Positions 7,677 to 18,402 of a stretch of DNA of 33,199 bases are shown in pieces. Every line of letters begins with the position of its first letter. Position 1 is the first letter of the stretch. A program made the translations under genes and the position numbers. This DNA comes from Brachionus plicatilis. Taxonomy: Eukaryota > Rotifera > Eurotatoria > Ploima > Brachionidae. The DNA lies in assembly GCA_010279815.1 (NCBI GenBank), contig QEOQ01000310.1, positions 294,773 through 327,971 of the forward strand. The letters run 5' to 3'. The notes below the pieces were generated by a model, which was not told the DNA's origin, did not search any database, and saw nothing but the letters and a program-made list of their open reading frames with translations.

Positions 7677-10356
7677 ATGAATGAATCTTCGACTAGAAAT
7701 GTTGATGTCGAACAAATTCCTTTAATTGAATTGAATAGTGATAATATTCACCAAGAATGGGACAATTTAACCAATTCATTAAAAGATTGCACATTTATTT
7801 CTTTGGATTTGGTATGCATTTCATTTTTAGTATCAAAAATTTATTGCTTGGATAAAGGAAATGAGTGGCCTTGGCAAAAGGGAAGAGTTGAATGATCAGT
7901 AAGCTTTGGAAAAAATCTCTAAACAAAATAAATTTCAAATCTTAGATCTATAGATGAACGGTATAAAAATATTAGAAAAGCAGCTTCATCATATAGCATT
8001 TTTTCATTTGGCATATCATGTTTTAAGATTTGTTCTTTTGAATCCGATAACAGAGTAATTGTAAAAAATAAGTCATTCGATTTAGCTCTTTTGTGCTCTG
8101 ATCATTTTATGGTCGATCCAGAATCGATTCAATTTCTCATTTTTAATAAGCATGACATAGCGCTTAATTTTACCAAGGGAATAAAATACTATAGAGGAAA
8201 TGATAGATACCAAGATCAGAACTATCGACAATACCCACGAGAGCTTTTTAGTCTGATATCTAATGCAAAAAAACCAATAGTGCTCCACAATGGATTAATT
8301 GATCTTATTTTTATGTATCAAAATTTTTATGCAAATGCTCCGGAAAACCTCATGAAATTCTTGGCTGATCTAAGTGAATTATTTCAAAGTGGCATTTATG
8401 ACACAAAATTTATTTCAGAATTTTACGGAAGATATAATAGTACCTATTTGGAATATCTTTATTATAAATCGTAAGTAAAATATATTTACTAAAAAAATTT
8501 GAGAAAAAAAAAATAAAGATTACAATTTTTCATAAATATACACAGAACTGCTAAGATAAGTGTCTTTTTGTTAAATTTATGTAAAACTTCTAATTTTACT
8601 AAAGAACTAAAAAGGGTCAAAATATTTTCAGTTCGCTTTTTTTTTGTAAAAAAAAAGTAATTTAAAAAAACATCTTTTTTTTATCTATTTTTACCAAAAC
8701 AAAAACGAAATTTACGCTAAAATGTTCGAAATTTACCAAATTTTAGGTAAAATATTGTAAATTTACGTAAATTTATGTAAAAAAAAATGTCCAAAAAATC
8801 GAAATGAAATTGAATGCCAAAAGTGAATTCCATTTCATTCGAAGTGCCAAATTATTTCGATTTTTTGGACATTTTTTTTTACATAAATTTACGTAAAATT
8901 TGGAAAATTTACTATTTTTTACGTATCGTAAATTACTAAATCCCACTGTTTGTTGCAAAAATTTAGAAATTTATCATTATATTTATATTTACGTTTATTT
9001 ATTGTATTTTAAGAAAAATTGAGCGCAAAAGAAAAAAAATAAAAAAAATACTAATTTGTAGATTTTTTTTCTCTACAATTTGATATATGAAACTCGGCAT
9101 AAAAATATAATCAACTTTTAAATATTAATAATGAAAAAACTTCTTATAAAAATTAGAAAATAAAAGTCGGTTCAAAAGTTATAACAATCTTTTTTCACAT
9201 TTTAATGATTAATTCTTACTTACAGTACTGCTATGATTAACTGTTTTTACGAAATTTTACGAAATTTTACGTAATTTTACGTGATTTTACGTAAATTTAG
9301 CAAAATGAGATAGCCAAGCTGTTAGGTGTATCTCCGAAATGTGTCTCTACAGCTAAAAAACGATTTTCAGAGATTACGAGTCCAATTTTGAGGTCTTTAA
9401 TCCTAAATCAAGAGTAAAAGTAAAAAAGTTTAAAAATTAAGTTTTAACATATTTTTTTTTTTGGTTTTATGATTTTGGTTGATGACAAAAAAGAATTTTC
9501 CCAACTATTAAATGCGTAAAAAAAATTATTTTGTTAGCAAAAAAAAAATTCTAAACTTTTGCATCATACTGTATAAAATTATTTTTTAATGTTATTTTAC
9601 CAAAATTAACACGTAATTGAAGAAATTTTGGCCGCGCAAAATTAGTAATTTTACGTCAATTTACCAAAAAGACACTTATCGTAGCAGTACTGTATCTTTT
9701 ATTTAAAAAAAAAAATCATCGAGTTTTTATTTAAAAATTTTTTCTTTTTTAAATCTTAATTTTTTTGAAGGCTTTTCGAAAATACACAATTGAAAAAGTT
9801 AAAGCAAAAAAAAAATTGTTCCATACAATTTAATCAAAATACTCACTTAGCAGATTTTCAAACTTGTGATTACACTGATTTAACTGAAAAATTAATCTGT
9901 AATCAATTTTATATACATGGATATTGCTCGAAGCTCCTTAAACACCAATGTCATAAAAATCATGACTTGAAAAAAATTTTTAATTTTTACATAAAAAAAG
10001 AAAATTGTAAAACTACCAGAAATGATAAAAATTTTAAATCAATTCAAGAAGAAAACAAACTTGAGGATCACTCCGAAATTCAATATAAAAAGCAAACGAT
10101 GATACACAACGCTGGTATAGATGCTTTCATGACAGGTCATGTAATGCTATTTTTGATAGGAAAAATTTCCAACTTTGAATCTGTCGGTACCTTGGACATA
10201 CAAAATATTAATTTACAGAACTTTAAGGACGTTCATTCATTTAATTTTAACATAAATTTATCTGGAAAAGATTTTCCTTTGGTAATACAAAAAAGCAACT
10301 TTCATTCGATTTCTTTACAGCATAGAGAAAAGAAAAGTAAATTGGAGATAAAATAA
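7677..10356 (+). CDS. TOE1: TOE1-type DEDD 3' exonuclease with CCCH zinc finger, 4 exons, 428 aa
   Basis: TOE1 is a CAF1-family deadenylase of Cajal bodies and the nucleus that trims 3' ends of snRNAs and related small RNAs. Exons: 7677-7811, 7858-7898, 7946-8470 and 9771-10356; sum 1,287 nt. Catalytic residues are all in place: D44 and E46 (LDLEMSGLG), D178 (HNGLIDLIF), and H346 with D351 in HNAGIDAFMTG. The CCCH finger is C277-x8-C286-x7-C294-x3-H298; the 7-residue second spacing is longer than the usual 5. A basic low-complexity linker (residues 300-340) joins the finger to the last exonuclease motif, as in human TOE1. Introns 1 and 2 are only 46 and 47 bp; intron 3 is 1,300 bp and contains transposon remains. 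The best-fitting start is the ATG at 7677, with an acceptor-like T-tract plus AG 35 bp upstream. Confidence 0.95.
8543..9220. mobile_element. Fragment related to the neighbouring mariner-type element, with a nested palindrome
   Basis: The stretch starts at 8543 with CAGAACTGCTAAGATAAGTG, nearly the same as the terminal repeat of the 9223-9692 element, so a second related copy or a duplicated end lies here. It carries a long palindrome: arm 8759-8805 pairs with 8854-8900 (both containing ATGTCCAAAAAATCGAAAT or its complement) around a ~48-bp centre. No intact right end was found before 9220, so the original boundary is unknown. It sits in TOE1 intron 3. Confidence 0.55.
9223..9692. mobile_element. 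Tc1/mariner-type deletion derivative in TOE1 intron 3
   Basis: A 470-bp element bounded by inverted ends: CAGTACTGCTATGATTAACT on the left and the complement of CAGTACTGCTACGATAAGTG on the right. A TA dinucleotide lies directly outside both ends (9221-9222 and 9693-9694), the Tc1/mariner target duplication. CAGT termini also fit that superfamily. Subterminal repeats of the form ACGAAATTTT/ACGTAATTTT occur at about 9250-9295. The interior keeps a short helix-turn-helix reading frame (9301-9417). The rest of the transposase, including any DDE catalytic domain, is missing, so the copy cannot be autonomous. Confidence 0.8.
9301..9417 (+). pseudogene. Transposase helix-turn-helix remnant
   Basis: A 38-codon frame preceded by an in-frame TAG and closed by TAA reads QNEIAKLLGVSPKCVSTAKK and continues RFSEITSP. 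The IAKLLGVSxxxVxxxxKRF pattern is the DNA-binding helix-turn-helix seen at the N-terminus of Tc1/mariner and related transposases. It lies between the CAGT inverted ends, on the same strand as TOE1. No further transposase domains are present, so this is a relic. Confidence 0.6.
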
Positions 10357-10822
10357 CCATGTTAAAAAACAAAAGAGAACTAGAACAAATTCATTTTTAG
10401 AATACCTACAAAAATTTATTTATTTATTAATAAACAATTTATTAAGCATAAATTTAATTTTAATTTTTTTTAAATTATCTTTTTGTTAAGTAAGTTTTTT
10501 TTGCTACCAATTAATTAAAATAGAATACATAATTATCATATGAAACTTTTTATTTAATTTTAAGATTCGAAAGATAATCAATAATCTTTTAATGAACAAA
10601 AAAAAAATTTAATTTAATTGAAAAACTTTATTTTCAATGCAAGTAATAGACTCAGCATTTGATCAAAATTAGAAATTTAGCTTCAATTTAATGCTAGCTT
10701 TTTTTTTGAATGTTTAAATATTTTAATTCTAAAAAGAAATTATCATTTGTTTATTTTTTTTAAATTCTTTTGTAAAAATTTTATTTTATTGCCTAATTTG
10801 TCCTGGAATAATTTAGTTCAAA
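10357..10822. other. TOE1-C9orf72 intergenic spacer
   Basis: 466 bp of very AT-rich DNA. A likely TOE1 poly(A) signal AATAAA lies at 10429-10434. An AG at 10815-10816, six bases before the C9orf72 ATG, could be a splice acceptor. No reading frame of note and no repeat of clear structure were seen. Confidence 0.5.
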
Positions 10823-13800
10823 ATGGAAACTACAGGACCACTAATTACATCTTCCGAAAATTCATCAAAATTTAAAGCGATCACAACTGCAATAAAATTA
10901 AATGAACTGGACGGAGATCAGCATGATGAACAATTAAACGACGTTTCTTTTTTATTATCAGTCTTTGACAATATAGTTGGTCCTAATATAATACATGTGT
11001 GGAGATTTGATGTCAACTGCGATAATTCCTTGCACCCAACTCCTTATTTGAGTGATTATTTACTGAAATATATATCAGTTCATACCTTGAATGGAGAACT
11101 ATATCAAGATAAATTAATGGGACAAATAAAATACAGACTTTATTTCATCAAAGAAGTCAATTGTGTGGTTTTTTCTGTTTTTTTTGACGCAGCACAAGCT
11201 GATATGAATAATATCGGTTCATCAGGTAAGTTAATGGCAAAAAGTGATCTAAAAAACTTGAGCACATTAAAAAATGAGAAAGAATATATAAATAGTAAAA
11301 GCAATGCAAAATTAGGCTCTAGTGCAGAAAATGTTCCAACATTGAACAATTGTTTGTCAATGATTTTTCCAATGGACAAAAAAGACTCATTTTTCAAAAC
11401 AACGCTGCTAAATTCAAATATTTTTTTAAATTATTTCGAAAATGTCATCATGGAATTCAAAGTATTCGCACATATTAGACACAAAGTAAGTAGAAAATAA
11501 AAAATTAAATTTATCCTAATACTTGTAAACAATCTGAATTAAATAAAATTATTTGTTTGATATCTGATAGAACCAGCTAATAGAATTGGCATTTTAAAGT
11601 TAATGATCAATTCAAATTATCATTTCAATTTAAAAAGTTTACCTTTAGATATTAAAATAAATCTTTGATTTAATTTAAATAATTTTAATGTAACATGATA
11701 AACATGTTATGTAGATTTAAAAAACAAAAAAAATCTTGATTAAAAATTTTCTCATTCCATTCATAAAATCGATTTTAATTAATTTAACTGATTTTTTGCA
11801 AAGTTTTTTTTTCATTTTATTACTTATTTAGAATTTATTATTTGAATTTGTTTTTTAAATTTAATTTTGAATGGTAGATACAAATACTTTTGAAATAAAA
11901 CTATTCAAATAATCCTAACAAAAAATGAGTTAATACATTTAAATAAAAAAATCAATTTTAACAATGGATTGAGAAAAAGTTTATTCAATTTTTTTTTAAC
12001 TTATATAACATTTTAATCATGTTAGATCAAAATTATTTAAAATAATTCAAAGATTTATTTTAATATCTAAAGATTAACGTTTTGAATTGAACTGAATTGA
12101 TCATGAACTTCAAAATGCCAAAAATTTGAGAAATTTACTTTCTTGATCAAAATCACATATTAGATAGCTTTTTTTTTAATTGAGAAATGTTAACTTAATT
12201 AAAAATTTTAACTGTTTTAAAGTAATATTTATTATTATCATACTTATGCAAAATTACTTAAGATGAATTAATCTTTTTTAAGAAGTAAAATTTTAGAAAC
12301 ATTATTGTAAATATTCAAATGCATTTTAAATAATTTTCAAATTTTAATAAGTCTCATTATTAAGAATTTCATCATAAAAGCAAAATTATAGAATTATAGA
12401 ATAAAATTAAAAAAAAGATAGATCATATGGCATTTACAGCTTGCTTGGATTAAAAAATTGGAGAATTTGTTTTTTGTGAAATAAGTGTTTAGCCCACAAG
12501 ATTTTTTTTAAAAATTTTAATAAAATAAATATATTTTAGATTGAAAATGTGTCCTCAGCAATTGGATATCTCACAAAAAGTATAAAAAATTTTGCTCAAA
12601 TAATTCGAATTTTGAATCACAATGGGATAACAAAATCAAAGTTGTTTGTTAATGATGATGCTGAAAGTCACAATGAAATACCGGTTTGATATGATTTATT
12701 AATTTATTTATTTAATTTAGACTTTTAATTTTAGATTGTTGAAACATTTTTCAGTGATCCTTATACAATTAATTCTGCGCATTCTTTAGTAACAGATGAA
12801 TTTATTCTCAAATCAGTTACTTCTCATTTAATTACAAATTATTATACAATAATTGTTGGCAAAACATCAAATCTAGTTAACAAGGTTATTTAAATTAAAA
12901 AGTTTACCTTTGAAATTAATTTCTATTTGAATAAAAATAAAAATTGACTTCATGCAACAAAGGTTTGATTAAGATAAAAAAATTTTTACCTAACAGATGA
13001 TCAATACATTAGCAATTTTCATGCCTAAAGAAAAAATCCGACTCAGTTGTTATGCAATTCAGGATTATTTTATGTTGAGTCCTAATTTAATATTACAAGG
13101 ACTTGTTACAGTAATTTTTTCAAAATAACAAAATTGAACGAATCTGAAGTCATTTTGTATAAAGGAAAATCCTGAAGAATTCAATTCGCTTTTGGAAGCT
13201 GATTTCTTATTCAAACGAGATTACCCCACAACTATAATCAACATAAGTAATAAAACAGTTTGCAGAACATGCACTGGCTATGAATTCGTACAAACCAAGT
13301 ACTTTTAAACAATCTATTCAACTTTTTTGTTTATCTTTAACTCATTAATTTTGAAGAGAACAGTTCATAAACCATAAAATTAAATTTCTATTCAACAATT
13401 TGAATTTGTCGCAACTCAAAATTCTACATCCTGCAAATGAATACCTAAATTGGATTTCATATTCATCTAATCAGCCCAGACTAATTAAAAAAATGCTGCA
13501 AGAACTAGAATTATTTGAATCAGAGTTTGGAATCAAAAAGTCTTTTATCGATAAAATATTAAAAGACTTAAACTTTTTAGCATTAAATTTAATTGAATAT
13601 GTCAATAGCAAACTGTAGTATTTAAAAATTTTAAAAACATACTTTTTTTTAAAAAAAACTTAAATTAGATTAGAAGCATCTCATAGAACAGAGAAAACAA
13701 TAAAAATTCCAAGCAAAAAATTAACCAAAATATTGGATATATCTACGGACGAAGATTTAAATGTGGTCTTGGCATTTGCTCATAATTTGAAGCCGGATTT

Positions 13801-13828
13801 TTTTCGCAATTTTATTTTTACTAATTGA
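10823..13828 (+). CDS. C9orf72: C9orf72 (DENN-fold) homologue, 7 exons, 540 aa
   Basis: In animals C9orf72 forms a complex with SMCR8 and WDR41 that acts on small GTPases in autophagy, lysosome function and membrane traffic. Exons: 10823-11485, 12540-12683, 12735-12884, 12997-13110, 13165-13298, 13357-13614 and 13669-13828; sum 1,623 nt, all phases consistent. Family landmarks in order: VFDNIVGPNIIHVW (residues 47-60) and HTLNGEL (87-93) in the N-terminal longin part, LSMIFPM in exon 1, and near the end EDLNVVLAFAHNLKPDFFRN, matching the human C-terminal helix region. It is about 60 residues longer than the human protein; an extra Lys/Ser/Asn-rich segment in exon 1 (roughly residues 133-178) interrupts the longin region. 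Intron 1 (1,054 bp) contains a 536-bp foldback element; the others are 51-112 bp. Confidence 0.93.
11586..12121. mobile_element. 536-bp foldback MITE in C9orf72 intron 1
   Basis: The ends are inverted: TTGGCATTTTAAAGTTAATG on the left, and the right end complements to TTGGCATTTTGAAGTTCATG. Nearly the whole element folds back, including the paired blocks near 11640-11700 and 12010-12080 that read TTTAGATATTAAAATAAATC or its complement. A second, partly truncated copy lies in an SLC35A3 intron (15293-15772). No coding capacity and no clear target duplication were seen. Confidence 0.75.
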
Positions 13829-13869
13829 GAAATTTTTTTTTCATTAAATTTATTCGATTTTGAGTATAA

Positions 13870-13879
13870 AATAAATAAA
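13870..13879 (+). promoter_or_regulatory. Overlapping AATAAA poly(A) signals of C9orf72
   Basis: Two overlapping AATAAA hexamers lie 42-46 bp after the C9orf72 stop. They lie in the 155-bp gap shared with the convergent SLC35A3 gene. Confidence 0.5.
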
Positions 13880-13923
13880 AATGTTTTTTAATATCCATTA
13901 ACTTTTTAATGCAGCGATTATTT

Positions 13924-13929
13924 TTTATT
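13924..13929 (-). promoter_or_regulatory. Poly(A) signal of SLC35A3 (TTTATT on plus strand)
   Basis: On the minus strand AATAAA lies 55 bp downstream of the SLC35A3 stop. It is about 45 bp from the C9orf72 signals, so the two 3' UTRs probably abut or overlap. Confidence 0.45.
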
Positions 13930-13983
13930 TCTTAAATAAATTATAATTTGGAAACTATTTAATGTATTTGAGAAAATTATAAA

Positions 13984-16309
13984 CTATACTGTTTGATTTT
14001 CCTTTGCCTTAATTGATACTGAACGTTCAAGACCGTACATGAAAGTCGCCAATATAACAAATGATGAGCCAAGCAAAAACATCCTTTAAATAAATGAGAA
14101 AAATTAAATAATTTTAACTCTATTTAATTTTTAATTTTCAATATTTTAATAAATTTTTATTTATTTTTTTTTTAAATTATAATTACCCGCTTGGAACAAA
14201 ATCTTTTAAAATAAAATAGGAAAAGATGGATGATAGAATGATGGATAATGAGGTAGCAAATCCTTTTAAAATATTATCGGCATATTTAATTACAGCGGCA
14301 ATTACAAGTCCTCCAAGGGCCTGTCGGAAAAAAATTATTCGAAAATAGTTAATTAAATACTCTAAAGTACTTGTAAAGCAATAACTGTCCACACAATTGA
14401 ATTGTATCCTTGGAAAAATCCATTATCAGTGACTGCTTTAAAGTCATAAATATAAACACTTATGTAGCCTATTATTGTTCCAAAAAAGCCTTTTGAAAAA
14501 TTTCAATTACCATCACCAAATTTTGCATTGTTAATAAAAGATAATAAAACCTAATTGAATATTTCTCATCCATACTCCAGTTGATGAACCTTTTAACAAT
14601 TTTTCAAAATAAACACCGGCGAATCCACTGCTGAAACACGCAAACAAAACAGCAAACAACCCAATGAATTTTTCGTTAAAATTTTTGTCCAAGTTTTTTT
14701 GTGAATTTGAATCATTAGGCCACTACAATTAAAATTGTAAATTATGAAAAAAATAATTTACAAATAAATACTTGAACTAGAGAAACGCCGGCCATTAAAA
14801 TAATTAAAGATATCCATTTTAATGAGTCTAGCTTTTTGCCCAGCATCAATACACTAAATAATGCAGTAGTTAAAATTTTCAATTGATATGTAACTTGGTA
14901 AGTAGCAGCATCTAAATTTGACAACGCAATGTACAGTAAATTATTTTGAAGAGTATATAGACCAGCTGGAATTAAAAGTTTTAAAGTTTCAACTGGCTTT
15001 TGAATTATTTCCTCTTGCAATTGTCGCGTTGTCAAGGCTATTGAATAACCTTTAAAAAAACTATATTGAAAAAATGTGTCTTTCTTTTCACAAAAAAAAT
15101 TAAAAAAATTTTTTTTTTTCTATTTTAAGTCCCTAAAATTATACTCCACAATAAAGAAATTTTTCAATTGCGATATCAAACTTGGAATCTGCTTCCAAAA
15201 AACCACCAATAATGTATTTTTCGTAAAAAAAATTTGACCATATTTAGCTAGTTAAAATAATATAAAAAAAATATATAAAATTTGGACGCAATGGCATCTT
15301 GAAGTTGATTATCAATTCAAAATATCATTTCAATTCAAAAAGTTTATCTTTAGATATTAAACTAAATCTTTGATTTAATTTAAATAATTCTAATGTAACA
15401 TGATTTACATGTAATGTAGATTTAGAAAATAGAAAAAAATTGAATAAAAATTTTCTCAGTCCATTGATAATCGATTTTAATATTTAAATGTATCAACTGA
15501 TTTTTTGTAAAGTTTTTTAAGATTTTTTATTTCAAAAGTATTTGTGTTAGCATTCACAATTGAATTTTAAAAAAAATTCAAATAAAAAATTCCAAATTAG
15601 TAATAAAATGAAAATAAAACTTTGCAAAAAATCAGCTAACTAAATTGAAAATCGATTATCAATGGACTGAGAAAATTTTTATTCAATTTTTTTTTATTTT
15701 CTAAATCTACATTGCATTTAAATCATGTTACATTAGAATTATTTAAATTAAATCAAAGATTTAGTTTAATATAATATTAGATTAGAAAATGACGCAGATT
15801 CCGAGTCTGATATTTAAATTGAAAAGTACCTTTATTGTGGAACTTGTGAATTGACAGAACCTGAAACAGAAAAGATAAAGGGAAAAAACATAACTTGTTT
15901 AAATAAATTTCTAATTTAAATTTTATTTAGCATAATTAATTTTAATTATACCTGATTGAAACCAAATTATAACAATACATGTGACTAATTTCATTACTTC
16001 AGCGCAAACAACTGCTGTTGACGATAAATATCTTTGACCTTGTTTCCCATTTTCATTAGATACACTTGCTGTTCGTGAATACCTCATAACAAGTACTAAA
16101 CTCGACGTTTGAAGTATTAATAGCACGAGACTTAAGTATTTGATAAATTTATCTGAATTGGCATTTGGGGAATTTGATTTCATTTTCTTGTTCAGAGAAC
16201 CAAGTTTAATCTTTTTAAAAATAAAGCAAGCATAATGTTTATTTATCGAATTAAACAATCGAAATCTTAAAAATAATACCTTTGTGGCAAGAATTAATTT
16301 ATCCATCAT
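13984..16309 (-). CDS. SLC35A3: UDP-N-acetylglucosamine transporter (SLC35A3-type), 7 exons, 363 aa
   Basis: This is a Golgi multi-pass transporter of the nucleotide-sugar transporter family, expected to exchange UDP-GlcNAc for UMP to feed N-glycan branching. Minus-strand exons: 16309-16280, 16210-15952, 15049-14772, 14722-14551, 14489-14371, 14320-14187 and 14083-13984. Hallmarks include [36 protein letters not shown] followed by [39 protein letters not shown] and [20 protein letters not shown]. About ten hydrophobic segments are expected. The A2/A3 split cannot be settled by eye, but the residues favour A3. The first intron (16279-16211, 69 bp) is open in frame; reading through would give 386 aa. 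I favour splicing because it has GTATT/T-rich-AG borders and the alternative inserts a non-conserved stretch. Intron 2 (902 bp) contains a foldback element. Confidence 0.93.
15293..15772. mobile_element. Second copy of the C9orf72-intron foldback MITE, right end truncated
   Basis: It starts GGCATCTTGAAGTTGATTAT and tracks the 11586-12121 element through TTTAGATATTAAA(C/A)TAAATC and AATGTAACATGAT. It then folds back from about 15640 to 15770. The terminal ~70 bp of the right arm are missing; similarity stops near 15772. It lies inside the 902-bp intron of SLC35A3. Divergence between copies suggests old insertions. Confidence 0.7.
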
Positions 16310-16914
16310 TTTATTTCAAACTAAATATAAAAATTTATTTTATTTTTAAGTTTTCATAATGATAGCTCGTAAAACAAGTTGCCACAAAGCAGAATTTTTT
16401 TAGTAAAATTTGGAATTTTTTATGAATTTAATAAAAAATTTAAATTTACTTTTGATTTTGCTTTTCAAAAATCATTCAATATTAGTTCAAAATAGTTAAG
16501 CTCCGACGTCATAAAACTAACTATTTTTCTTGTTTCATTATTTCATTAAAACTTTCTGAATTATGAATTAAAAAACTATAAAATTTTCTTACTTTTGAAC
16601 AACTCAAATATTTTGTCATATATTTAAAAAGAAATTAGCTTTTTATATTCAATCTTTAGAATAAAATTAATTATATAAATTTGATTAATAATTAATAAAT
16701 TAATTTATCCTATTATTCGGATTATTTTAACTTGAGCTGTAATCAAATTAATTATGATAAAAATAAATTTTTTCATCCAAAATGCTAAAAAATCGTCAAG
16801 ATAAATTTTGTCATGAAACCTTATATTAAATTTATTTCATTATTTTTTCATTTTAATAATAAATTTTAGAATTTCAAGTTTTTATTTTTCGTAAAAAATT
16901 TCCAACATTTTAAA
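16310..16914. other. Divergent upstream region between SLC35A3 and the ankyrin gene
   Basis: 605 bp separate the two start codons, which face away from each other, so this stretch should hold both promoters. It is extremely AT-rich. No TATA or other promoter element can be told apart from background. An AG after a T-rich run at 16868-16869 lies 46 bp before the ankyrin ATG and could be a splice acceptor. Confidence 0.45.
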
Positions 16915-18387
16915 ATGAAAAATTATCAGACAAATTTGAATTCGAATTCTAAAATTGAAAATGAAGCAGATAAGGAAATTGTTAGCTCAAAGTTTGGTTC
17001 AAAAATGAAAAAAATTGATCGAATTATTGAAAAAATTGACAAAAAATATGCCCATAATAATGGTTTTAAAGACTTTGATATTGAAAATATGGAAGAAGTT
17101 TGTTTAAAAAATGGAGAAATTTATCAGAATGAAACAAATAATTTTACAAAAAAAGTATTATTTTCAACATACTTTTCAAAATACAATTAATTTAATTAAT
17201 TTTTTAGACCTTGTTCAATTTAGTTAAAAACGGAGACTTGGAAAAGTTGGACGATCTTTTAAGCATTCCAAAAGTCGACATCAATTTACTTTGGGTAATT
17301 TTAGTTAATTTCCATTCTTTGTCATTGATTTGTTTCAGTTTTCAGAAAATCTTCTAATGCATGCGATTAGACATAAAAATGAAAAAATTGCTGAGTATTT
17401 GATATTCAAAGGAATCAATTTTGATTATGAAGCTAAATTAATGGTTTAAAAAGTATTAAAATTTTGCAATTTTTTATTCAATAGAATTTTTTAAAGGAAT
17501 TCAATGAGAAAACTAATTCGATGTCTTTTAATTCATATTCTTGCAGACAAATGGCTTATGACAATGAGCTATATGACATCGTCGATCTAATTGATATATG
17601 TAATTGTCAATTGAAAACAAATCTCAGATGTTTTTTAATTAATCGCTATTTGAATAAAATGAATGAAAAATACATGGATCGAAAAATTTTTTCTAAAAAT
17701 TTAAAAAAAAGAATTGAACTTGGTTTTGAAAATAACATAAATAAACTTTCAATCAATGATGAAGTTGAATCAGTTGTATCAAATGAAAAAGAATTAATGG
17801 AAGAAATCGATTTGCACAAACCTCAAAGTGACATACTTGACGATTTTCAAAGAAATGATTTAGATAAATTTGACTCAAAAATAAATTCGAGTCTGTCATT
17901 TTTTAAAAATGATTCTGAAATCAATCAGAAATTGTGTGAAAATCTTTACGAAGTAAGACGTAACAAAGCTAGTCTAAAAAGTCTTTCAAAAGAAAAAATA
18001 GACTACCATAAAAACTCGAATGTAAATGATAATGTAAAAGTGGAAAATACAAATAAAAAGTTGAGAAATTCGAAAAATATTTATCAGAATCGTCCAAAAA
18101 CAAATTTGACAATATTTAATCAAAAATTGACACCATTTGATTCGAAAACTATTTATTATAAGAAAACTGAAAGTGTAGTGCCATTGAACAAACTGGAAAT
18201 AAAAAATCTAACAAAAAGTTTGTTGACCATGAAAAATTTTTATTATATTAAAAATTTAGAAAGAAAACATCCAACAAAAGCAATGACAGAGAGCTATTAT
18301 AAAATAAAGTCTCCAATTTTAAGTTATCCAAATGAAAAATCATATATTCGATTTACACAACAGGCAAAATTGAATAAAAGAGTTTGA
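16915..18387 (+). CDS. Ankyrin-repeat protein of unknown role, 4 exons, 444 aa
   Basis: Exons: 16915-17154, 17208-17294, 17339-17443 and 17485-18387; sum 1,335 nt with phase 0 at every junction, so each internal exon is a whole number of codons. Residues 82-140 hold two ankyrin-like units: LVKNGDLEKLDDLLS..VDIN, then ENLLMHAIRHKNEKIAEYLI. A weaker third follows near 163-181 (SCRQMAYDNELYDIVDLI). The N-terminal 80 residues and the C-terminal ~250 are Lys/Asn/Ser-rich and look disordered. There is no signal peptide, transmembrane segment or catalytic domain. With so few repeats it is probably a small scaffold, but no orthologue is recognised. The introns are among the smallest in the window (41-53 bp); the third donor, GTTTAA, is weak. 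Confidence 0.75.
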
Positions 18388-18396
18388 ATAAAAAAC

Positions 18397-18402
18397 AATA
18401 AA
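18397..18402 (+). promoter_or_regulatory. Poly(A) signal AATAAA of the ankyrin gene
   Basis: AATAAA lies 10 bp after the TGA; another AATAAA overlaps the stop itself (18387-18392). This would give a very short 3' UTR. Confidence 0.45.

Noticed and set aside
8773..8958. 61-codon minus-strand frame
   Set aside because: It is the palindromic transposon sequence in TOE1 intron 3 read through both arms.
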